64,000 nt of DNA from Xestospongia muta (lineage: Eukaryota > Porifera > Demospongiae > Haplosclerida > Petrosiidae), in contig OY848918.1 in NCBI GenBank assembly GCA_963693285.1, forward strand, positions 4,283,876-4,347,875, read 5' to 3'. Each line of letters opens with the position of its first letter. Position 1 is the first letter of the stretch. The notes beneath the pieces were generated by a model. That model was not told the origin of the DNA, made no database searches, and saw nothing but the letters and a program-made list of their open reading frames with translations. Shown piece after piece: positions 10,781-21,109 of this stretch. A program made the translations under genes and the position numbers.

Positions 10781-13666
10781 ATGACGAAAACCTTCATCCT
10801 CATAAGTCTATGTTCTTACGTTTCAGGTGAACTTATGTGTGTGTGTGTGTGTGTGTGTGTGTTTAACATAGCATATCTGATAATTGTCTTAAACAAACTT
10901 GCCCAGTACTCGAGTCTCTATTATTGTAATTTTTGCTCCTGTGCTTAACCTTATGTTTTAGAGTTAAGACTTATGGTATATCAAAATCTAAACTCTATGC
11001 ACATCATAAAACTTTCTAAACTTAGTCACTTTAAACTAGCTGTGCATTCAAAGCACCCACAGTTCAGAATACACATCACCCTTCATATATATGAATTTAC
11101 TGAAGTCTGCACACTCCAGATACTCTGTTAAAATAAGCATCAAATTATAAGCGTAACAGAGTTAAGTTAGGGAGATAATATAGTCCTGTATCACTTCACT
11201 ATCCCTTCCCTCTGTTACACACATACATGAGGTATGAAGTCAGCACACTCTAGATACTCTGCCCAGCATCTTATTAAAATCTTAAAAGTTCTAACATAAG
11301 CTACATAAACATCACTTCCATAGTACATTAGTGATCACAACAGTATAACGTTTACTTTCATTGAATCAAACAGTTTTTTATTAACCTGTATAACCATATT
11401 TTTGTTGATTCAACAAATCAATCTTGACAATGATAGTTAAAACATGCCATTTCATTCCATTAGGTTCTATTAGGTTTTATTAGGTTCTATTTGGTTCCAT
11501 TAGGTTCTATTAGGTTCCATTAGGTTCCATTAGGTTCCATTAGGTTCCATTAGGTTCTATTAGGTTCCATTAGGTTCTATTTGGTTCCATTAGGTTCTAT
11601 TAGGTTCCATTAGGTTCTATTAGTTTCCATTAGGTTCCATTATGTTTCATTAGGTTCTGTTAGGCTCCAAAGTTTCTTAAGGTCCCATTAGATTCCAGAG
11701 TTTATGTTCTATTAGGTTCTGTTAAGAGAACCTGGTATGTCATTCTGAGACTTTGTTTTATATTTCATTTTCATTATTATGTAGCTGTTCAGTTCATATT
11801 TACTCCATCTCCTAACATTGGAGTCTACCAACTAGCACATTACCGATGTTCAGTAGATCATACTAGTGTGACTGTTACTTGGAATATTAATGGAAAAAGT
11901 TACGGTCATAATGACATTATCCAACCTGGTATTGTTACTAGTGGAGGGCCACATCAGTCAAATCTTACAATAACTGGATACCCTCAATATAACAATACAG
12001 AAGTGATATGTATTCCCTCAGGATATGTTGATGGTAATCGTTATAGTAAAAAAAGTGAACTAGCTATTCTAAGAATACAAGGTAACACACTCTCTGATAT
12101 ATATCATTATATCTCCTCTCATTAGGTCAACTAGATGCTGTCAAGAAATTAATATGTCATCTACATAGTCAGTATATGAACTGTTCCTGGTCTCCTCCCT
12201 TCTCTCTGGTATCCATACCTGGTTATATTATCAATGTTACTTATGGAGGAGAACTAGTTACACAGAACACTACATCTTCTACAACATGGCAGTACAACTA
12301 TTATCCCAGTCAATTTGGTATATACACATATACAATTAGTGTAGCTGGTAATAACTCAGCTGGAGAAGGAGAGATAAGTACCACATCAGTTGTAGTACCC
12401 GAAAGTAAGCAATGCAATCATGCTCATTGTTAATGGCCTACTAACCATAGATGCAATTACAAGCTCTGATATAAACCTACTAAAATTAAGCAGAAATGGT
12501 ACATATTTGGTCTTTTATAATGTAGAGGTATAACAATATCTCTTACTTATCTTACAATTATAATGTAGATGTATATCATCCTCTCTAGCTTGTGTATCCC
12601 CTACAACCATTATCAGTATGTATCCATTTAACTTATGGAATTGAACCTGCTTGTGATGAAAATGTTAGTGCTACTGAGAATAAATACATTGGAAGTATAA
12701 ACATTGGAGATTTTAGCAGGCAAAAATGGAATGCTTCTTTGAGATTTAGCTTGACAAATGTGATTTATGATTCACAATCTAAAACATTTTGTAAGTTATA
12801 ATGATCAAATATTTTTATTTCATTTTTTGCTATTATTTAGCTACATTTGATGTTCAATTTGGTAATTTAGAAGTTAATTTTTAATTTTATATTCTTCATT
12901 TTTTATTAGCTACATTTGATATACAAAATGGTAGTTTAACAGTCATCAACTCTACCATTGGAGGAGTTTGTTTTACTTGCTATTTTCTTGAGGGTAGTCA
13001 ATCACAAGGATGTTATATTGAATATAACTCACTTATAGCAGACTACTACAGTGGTAATATTACCATAGTGAGAACATCAATGACAAACAATACTGCTAGT
13101 AAATGTGTGACAGAAATATATACCAGTAACTATAATGTTACATTTTATGATATGGATTATAACAATGTACCATATACTACTGAGTATGCTGTAAAACTGA
13201 CTAATCAATCAGTCACTGGATTATCTCCTACTCTTATTCCAACCCCTACATTGACTCCATCTGGTGTTGTATCATCATCAAGTATAGTACATAGTACACC
13301 ATCACCATCTCCTACTCCAGGTCCAGACAACAATAATAGTAAGTTATTATAATTTTTATCAAATTTTGTTATACAACACCTACTACAGATAGAGATGTCC
13401 TTCTTTCAATAATTGGTAACTTTGTTTATTTCACGTTAAAACTTATTAATTATCTCTTATTTATTATTATTATTGTATTGGGCAGTATTTGTTTGATAGG
13501 ATCATTCATTGCAGTAATAATTGCTTCATACAAAATGTGTCCCTGCAAGACCAAAAAAAGTAAATTAAAATGGCAATTGTTAAGAACATATTGTTATGCC
13601 ATATCTATAGAACAGCAAAATCAAAAAGACAAGCCTGTTGTCGTAATTGATGAATGCCCTTCATAA
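10781..13666 (+). CDS. Ig-FN3 receptor, plus-strand member of pair 1; membrane exon damaged
   Basis: Exons: 10781-10826 (signal peptide MTKTFILISLCSYVS), 11785-12081 (Ig: YRCSVDH...VTWNING...VICIPSG), 12126-12404 (FN3: NCSWSPPF...YTISVAGNNSAGEG), 12451-12527 (linker), 12589-12790 (beta-type), 12910-13338 (Cys-rich, then a Thr/Pro/Ser stalk). Phases agree throughout. The next exon should be the TM exon, as in the 26205 gene. Its expected acceptor TTATAG reads TTATTT here, although the TM-like frame and tail (ending IDECPS, stop 13664-13666) remain open. The only nearby AG (13485) puts splicing out of frame with a TGA at 13494. The gene may therefore give a secreted form. A partial duplicate of the Cys-exon start, with its own AG, lies at 12839-12890. 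AATAAA overlaps the frame's stop. Confidence 0.72.
10836..10863. repeat. (GT)n microsatellite in intron 1
   Basis: Uninterrupted TG dinucleotide run just after the signal-peptide exon donor. The same intron of the 36244 gene has a shorter, interrupted GT/TA run. Confidence 0.9.
11456..11735. repeat. 10-bp minisatellite (ATTAGGTTCC) in intron 1
   Basis: About 27 tandem copies of ATTAGGTTCC or ATTAGGTTCT, decaying at the right end. Intron 1 of the 36244 gene holds a much more degraded version at about 36780-37000, so the repeat predates the gene duplication. Confidence 0.9.
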
Positions 13667-13811
13667 TAAATAATACCCATGTCATTCATTATGATTTTTA
13701 AATGTTGACAAATTGAATTATTTTGACAATCTAATTGTTATCATTGTTGACAATCTATGACAAACTATGATAATTATTATGGCAAACTATGTATAAGAAC
13801 ATTATTCTTAT

Positions 13812-13832
13812 GGGGGGGGGGGGGGGGGGGGG
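13812..13832. repeat. Run of 21 G
   Basis: Uninterrupted G tract on the plus strand, about 145 bp past the frame end of the plus-strand gene and between the two convergent genes. The same place after the 26205 gene has only GGGGGGTGGGGAG. It could form a G-quadruplex or be an unstable homopolymer. Confidence 0.9.
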
Positions 13833-14256
13833 AACCATATTAATACAATTAATAAAAGCAATTGTTAAGAAGAAATTATAACTTTTGGATTTCTGGCTAG
13901 GGGGCCATGCACCTGACCCCCAAGCTTCTTTATTGACATACCAATGTAAGTACCTCTACATGCTATTAAAGTAGTGTACTATTGTTAATATACACATTTT
14001 TAAAGTCATTTGTGTTAATATAATTACAGTGTATTGTTTCTTCCATAAAAAATTTATAACTATATAAGAAAATATATTAAGTTAAATTTGGTAGCACATT
14101 TAAATGTCACATTATGATTGAGGTAGACATATTGTGTCTCTGGTACAATAGTGAAGATACCTATAAAACAATGTCAGTATTAACATAATACTTATATTGT
14201 ACTTACTGGTAACATAAGGTATAATATACCAGCTGTAAGTTAATAACACTGTTATT

Positions 14257-16274
14257 TTAATATTTTATCACATCATATGCAGTGCATGTGTTCATCTCTA
14301 GTTCAGTAGTAGGTAGTGTATTAACAACCATCTCAACATTCTCATATTGAGGTATGACTTGATGAGGGACAGTATCTGTTAGTGGATTAACAGGAGATAG
14401 TACAATACCTACAATAAATATTACTATTTACAAACTACTTCCACTGTTAGTATTACCTTGTCTCAGTGACTTAGTTCTTCTTATCCAACATATCACTATA
14501 TGTACTAGTACAGTACATACCAGTATTAGAACAGACACACCCACTAAACTACCTAGATATTATAATAATAATAATGTATTTTTGCCATTACATACCAGCA
14601 GCTGTTACAAACATCTTATTTACTTGTATATCATCTATATAACACACATAGAGATATATATAATGATGACAACAAATGTACTAATGATTACTTACTAATC
14701 AAACAGTCACATGTTTCTGTAGTAACTGTAACCATGGAAACAGGAGGTGTTTCAAGAGATGGGTAAGTTAGTTCCAATCCAGTAATAGTGATATTAGTAG
14801 ATGATATCACCAGTCATTTGACAATGTATCCTCCTCTTCAATATCATATACATACATATTATATATACCAGTAGGTATATCATATGTACATCCAATTACT
14901 GTACTACTACATACTGGAGAACACATCAATGATATGTTAGTACTGTAGGTAGAGGAGATTAATGAAATAAGACAACCTTTAACAATAGCTCCTCTTATAA
15001 AATGACAGCTGTAACATGTTCTACCAATATTGCTTAGGTCATTATATAGGGTAGCTTCAGTAATATCATATGTACCTAATGAATGAGAAAATATTTGATA
15101 AAAATCAAAAGTTACTACATGTTATCATCATTATCTTACTTAGTACAGTTGATTGTGTTACATCAATAACAGCTCCACTTGGTAATGATAAACTCATTCT
15201 TGTCTTCCATATTTTATTCTCAGTTATATTTACAATATAGATGGTAACAACAATAACTCCTTCATCAGTTATAATTATTGGATTATTTAGAAATATAGAA
15301 GAATTATCTTCATTGTATATAACAACATTTAGTTGAGCTGACTCTGATGTATGTGGACATTGTTGAAGTTTCTAACAATGCAAACATGAGGTATCTAGAG
15401 ATATCATAATGTAACTTACCAAATCATATATTGTTACATTTAGTATCCAACTATTAACTGATCTGATAAAGGTAGTTGTTAAATTACTTATATTAACTAA
15501 AATCAAAGTAATAAATTATACATTAGTAACCATAGTGATAATACCTCCTGGTACATGTAGTGATGTAGTAGTTATCTCTCCTTGTCCAGCAGAGTTATTA
15601 CCAGCTACACTAATTGTATATGTACCAAATTGACTGGGACAGTACTGCCATGTTGTAGAAGATGTAGTGTTCTGTGTAACTAGTTCTCCTCCATAAGTAA
15701 CATTGATGATATAACCAGATATGTATACCAGAAAGAAGGGAGGAGACCAGGAACAGTTTATATAATGACTTTGTACATGACATATCAAGTTGTTGACAGC
15801 AGCTAGTTCATCTAATGAGAGGAGATATAATGACATATATCAGAGAGTGTGTTACCTTGTATTCTCAGAGTAGCTAGCTCACTGCTGTTACTATAAAGAT
15901 TACCATCAACAAGTCCTGAGGCAATACATCTCACTACTGTATTGTTATATTGAGGATATCCAGGTATGGTAAGACTGGAGTTAGGTGATCCTGCTCCAAT
16001 TGTAACAATACCAAGTTGAATAATGTCGTTATTAGTAGAAGCTGTTCCATTAACATTCCAAGTAATCCCCACACCAGTATGATCCACTGAACATTGGTAA
16101 TGTGCTAGTTGATTGACTCCAATGTTAGGAGATGGAGTAAATATGAACTGAACAGCTATATAATAAAACGAAATAAAATAGTACATTAGTTATTAATATA
16201 ATCATACCTGTACATTTTAATGTAATAGATACTAACAATATCAGTAGTAGCCATGTTGTCTTCACTAGATCCAT
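14257..16274 (-). pseudogene. Ig-FN3 receptor, minus-strand member of pair 1, with frameshift and stop
   Basis: Exons in transcription order: 16274-16208 (signal MDLVKTTWLLLILLVSITLK), 16155-15856 (Ig), 15811-15545 (FN3), 15496-15420 (linker), 15371-15140 (beta-type), 15075-14696 (Cys-rich), 14634-14596, 14552-14457 (TM), 14408-14257 (tail with QYENV, ending YDVIKY). All splice sites look good. The Cys-rich exon is 380 nt instead of 399 and changes frame, and it meets TGA right after ...SNDW at about 14815. The intron between beta and Cys exons is also longer (64 nt) and holds stops, unlike its relatives. The product would be truncated before the membrane. The ectodomain and tail exons themselves are well preserved, so the damage is recent. 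Confidence 0.75.
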
Positions 16275-16959
16275 AGTGAGTTTGCTCTTATAGCATCTGA
16301 GTTGTGACAATCTAACTATAGTATATACTATAAGTAGATACATTTTTTGATATAATATAATTATATTCAAAATTATCCTGTTTGTTATTATTAATTGTTA
16401 TCGGTTTGTGTAATATATTTAATAATGTTGTCATGAAGACATTGTTAAGTTAAATAATATCTATTATCACTATCAAAACTTACAGTAACCTTCCAACGAT
16501 TACTTTATTACATTGTGTTGTTATACTTAATAACTTAAGATAATACATACATTATATGATCACCATGAATCAAATAAATATCATTTGATAATCTTTTGGA
16601 GTTACATCAAAAGAAATAAATATATTTATGTATGACATATGTTATATGTATTGTATGGTTGCTTACCTTCTGGTGTTAATTAAGTACTTATCTCTTCTTC
16701 TCTAGTTATACTAAGGGTATAAATAAAAGCACCTCACCTCATTGTGGCGTGACTAATTATTGACAACTAGAAATGTATGTACTCAATACAATATGTCTTT
16801 ATGCATTATAATATATAGTATTTGTACTGTTATTTCAGTGAACCTAATAATAATAAATCTTTCTAACAGTGTCTTCTGTAACAGGATTCATAAAAACATA
16901 ACATGTACATGTACTCACTACATGTACATGTATATGTTTATACCAAATATGTAAATATA

Positions 16960-17272
16960 CCTGGGATGAAACTTGCTTCTGTACTGAGTATAGCTAGTCA
17001 CATTGGCTATAGTAAATAAAGTAAGATGGTCTACAAGTGCCGTCAATTTGTAATATCTTCTTTCAAATCGCTGTGATATACCATTCTGTCATGAGAGAAT
17101 CTGATCATCCCCAAATGTTTATATAAGTATAGTCACGTGTTATACCTTTATCATAATTCACATTAATTGATAAATTATCTCCCTCTCTGCGATAACTATA
17201 GATACACCTTTTTGATGTTGACATACCAGGAATAGTTATAATTTAGCATATATAATAGTTATAGTTTTAATT

Positions 17273-17310
<38 letters not shown>

Positions 17311-17900
17311 GTTCATTCAACAAAATTTGGAGTAAATATAAACTATTATATAAATATCTTGGGATGAAACTTACTTTTGAATTAAGTATAGCTTGTGAGA
17401 TTAGCTACAGTAAATGGAGCAACATGGTCTACAAGTGCTGTCAATTTATAATATCTTCTTTTAAATCACTGTGATATACCATTCTGTCATGAGAGAATCT
17501 GGTCACCCCAAATATTTATATAAGTATAGTCACATGCTGTGCATTTATCATAATTCACATGTGACGATACACAACAAACTATCCCCTCACTATATCATCA
17601 TATCATCAACAACAAGGACTAACTAAAACATGAATAGTTCACTATACACACTAAATAGAACGGAGACTAGAGTATTTTTAATCAATAATATATTGGAATT
17701 ATAATGACAATGATGAGAGTACATCAGAGCCTTTAAATATTAAATATTATATTATCATATGTATTGAATCTGGTCAACACCAAATTATTATTTAGTATAG
17801 TCACATGTTATACATTTATCACAATTCACATTTATTGATACAACAAGCTATCACCCTCTCTGCAATAATGTTTACATATCAGGGAAGATAAGGTTGTAGT
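16960..17900. repeat. Direct repeats of about 300-400 bp
   Basis: Three imperfect copies begin near 16960, 17345 and 17760 (the last partial). They share strings such as GATATACCATTCTGTCATGA and AAGTATAGTCAC. Counterparts sit upstream of the other two minus-strand Ig-FN3 genes at about 32690-33250 and 43660-44570. Confidence 0.65.
17277..17309. repeat. (CT)n microsatellite
   Basis: CT run followed by CCAGTTCATTCAACAAAATT. The same flank follows the CT runs near 32474 and 43990, so the three runs are homologous and differ only in length. Confidence 0.9.
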
Positions 17901-18930
17901 GATCACTTCTGTTCTATTACTACACAAAATATAATCTGTGAACAACCTAATTAAATATTGGCTAACATTTTATATGAAAGAACTATATATAGACATAAGT
18001 TATATACTAATAGTACATACACAGAAAATGATATCATGATACCATCAATATGAGATATGTCTTTGTTTCTTATGTTACTTGTCTAATATATCCTGTACAC
18101 TCTCCTTGTATAAGTTAACAATATGTAGTGAAGTAACTAGTACCATAAAAGTACAAATACTAGCATTATTATAATAGAATTTGTTCACTACTATGTATTA
18201 TTATATATATCACACTATGTGTTACTATATGTAACATTGCTGATCATTGTTAGCAATGAGCATGGTGTTTTTTGCTATAATATAATATATAATATATCAT
18301 TGTTTTTGTACTAAATGATGACAACTACTACACCTTGTTTCTTTAAACAAATTCTTTCCCATCAAACAGACATATATGATGCCACATAATTATATAGGAG
18401 GAGGTTTCATCTTAAATTTTGTTATTATTATCACTTATTATTAACAAAGTATATGTTTTATTGGTTTTCATTTGATGTGAACAAAATGCTTTAAGTGAAT
18501 ACTTTTATTGTGTGATATTTAGGAAATTGATCAAACAACTCAAAATGTTTGGAAAGATCAACAAATTGTTAACCTGTTACTTCACAATAATTGTTAAAAC
18601 ATTATTGTAGATGACATTCCATGTATTGTAATATTTCAGTTGAATAGATTATTGGATAGAACTCCATTGTGAGGTAAGTAAACTGATAGTGTAGGATGAG
18701 TCTCATAGGATTAACAGCTGATAGATGATATCTGATCTCATAGGATTAGTGAAGTTGCTCATTTTGTGCAGTCAAAATGATAAAAAAGTAAAAACTACCG
18801 ACTAAACTGTAAACATAATTTATGACATATGTTACTGTTTATGTAAGTATGTGTTTGGTTGACTGCAATTGCTAGTGTAATTGTCCAATTTGTGACTATA
18901 TCATAGATTATAACTACTATCAACTACTAC

Positions 18931-20170
18931 ATGTTACTATTGACATTAATAGTAATATTACTATATATATAGTATAATAATATGTATAATATTCATGAAA
19001 GTAGTTGTATTATTGTGTAGTACTATCATTACTAATTAGCAATGTAATATAATAGTAAGTGTGTATGTCTATGACAAATAAATTACTTATCATGGAAGTT
19101 ATTGGGTAGACATTGTCCCTCACTACCAAATGGTTAGTTTAAAACAGATATTGAGAATATTAAAATAGTCATTATTCCAAAAAACCAATTTACTCATCAA
19201 CATCTTTGTACATAATTCAGTACTTCTATTAAACTATATAGCTTTTTAAATCATGTAGATAAATTTATCACAATAAATACAGTATTACCATGTATAATTA
19301 TATATTACAAAAGTAACAAATATCTACTTTCCTCACCATATAATAGAGTTTATAGTTATAGTTACAATGTTATGTTGTTACACATAATTTTTACAATATT
19401 ATTATTACTATTTATACTAAATGATAACAATTATTATACCTTACTCATTCAATAAATTCTTTCCCATCAAATGGGCATCTTACCCAAAACAATATACATA
19501 GTTGATATTTTGTTTAGCCTTGTATGACAACCATGCATATAGAGAAGTGTCAAAGTAGTACGTTATTCCTTATAGATACACCTCTATGATCTTTGAGGGC
19601 ATTGCCTTCTACCCACAATCTAGGGATGAACTAATGTTCACATACCAGGAAAGATACGAATTTAGTGATCACATCTGTTCTATTACTATAGAATACATAT
19701 ATCTGTGAACAACCTAATTAACTATTGACTAGAATTTATTATGAAAGAACTAGTGTTGTAATTGTTTAACAATAACTAAAACTAAAACTATTTTTGTAAT
19801 GGTCAAATCATTATTGTTAACAATAACAAACTATAACTAAAATTAACCAGCCATTGATTTACAATTAATAACAAAAAGTAAAATTACACAAAAGTAGTTG
19901 TCAATTTTACATTTCCAGATTTCACACAATCAGATCAGTTAAGCATTCAAATGTGTAAACAGTTAAAAAAGAAGTGTTACATATACTGGTAACATTACTG
20001 ATATATACTAGTAATATTACTGATATATCTAATATACTACCGGTAGTTATATACTGGTATTAACATTTTTTTAATAAGGTATAAATAAGTACATTAGCCA
20101 CAACACCCAATCCAATCTTTTTATTTGTAGTCATTAAAATTGCTTGATTGTATTTCAACATAATATATTT
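18931..20170. other. AT-rich spacer
   Basis: Part of it (about 19225-19480) matches 34520-34790. A perfect 16-bp palindrome, TTATTGTTAACAATAA, lies near 19813. No gene seen. Confidence 0.45.
19984..20056. repeat. Fragment of the 46-bp minisatellite
   Basis: Two partial units (ACTGATATAT..., CTACCGGTAG) of the array found at the end of copies A, B and C, followed by the same dispersed repeat that follows array A. Confidence 0.7.
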
Positions 20171-20812
20171 TCTCAGTACTTCATAGATTATTGGTAAATC
20201 TGCTCAAATTTCATGCGACAACCTAACTGCTCACCTGGGTTTTGTTTTAAGGCCAAAACATCTGAATATTTAATTTTAAAAAAGCAGAGACAGTCTAGCA
20301 CTCAACTAATAGACAAGTTCATACAGTTGACTGCACTGTATAAGCGGAACTATCCGCGTCGTATATAGCCAGTGTTGTCATTCAGTTATCAAGCAAGGTG
20401 AATTATGTCAAGTTATGTCAGCGTTATAATTTTATTATTGACAAAAAAATCACAGGCTATATATTAAATGAGCTTGATATATGTTTATCTTTTAAACCCT
20501 CACTATTAAATTAAACTATTCAACCATGTATATACCAATACTAGTGTGATTGTCCTGTATTTTATTCTCAAAGTTTGGTGCTTATTGTTAACTCAACAGT
20601 TTTTAATTATTTTTTAGATCCATCAAGTATATCTTTTGTTGGTTTAGTCCATATGCTGGTCAATATATATATATTAGCTAGCTATCTATGAAATATAACA
20701 TTGCACATGACTTATGTGACAAGTTTATTCACAAAATGTTGCATAATACTGGTTTTTCCTATGTGACCTGGTCTCTCATGTCAGAAGGTTAGTTTTATAA
20801 CCATACCAACTT

Positions 20813-21096
20813 CACTGGTGGATTTAGGGGGGTGCCTGCGCACCCCCTTGTTTATTCTCTAATAATATTCATGGTCAATCATTCAACTTGCATCCTGTGG
20901 TCAAAATTTATTACTTCAAGTATATCATAGCAAATTCTTGCAACCACATCTTACAAAGCTATACCTGATGTTTTGTTGACTTTACTGTCTCCTGATTGTG
21001 TCTATGAATAATAAATATAAGAATTTTATTAAGCTTGAAATTTTGCCACGCGAGGTCTTGTCTGGAACCCTATTTCTATACTTTGGATCCGCCGGT
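20813..21096. mobile_element. Terminal-inverted-repeat element (MITE-like)
   Basis: Left end CACTGGTGGATTTAGG and right end CTTTGGATCCGCCGGT are imperfect inverted repeats. The body is less AT-rich than the array and has no reading frame. This end pattern (GGCGGATCC-type) occurs in small DNA transposons of marine invertebrates. The family assignment is from memory and unchecked. Confidence 0.5.
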
Positions 21097-21109
21097 TAAT
21101 TTATTATAG

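Larger units (their letters stand above)
16380..18930. repeat. Duplicated spacer upstream of the minus-strand Ig-FN3 gene
   Basis: Near-identical to about 43020-45590 upstream of the 40937-42973 gene, and partly to 31850-33250. It contains the direct repeats at 16960-17900, a CT run and CATGTACATGTA-type palindromes at 16900-16935. No gene seen. Confidence 0.75.
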
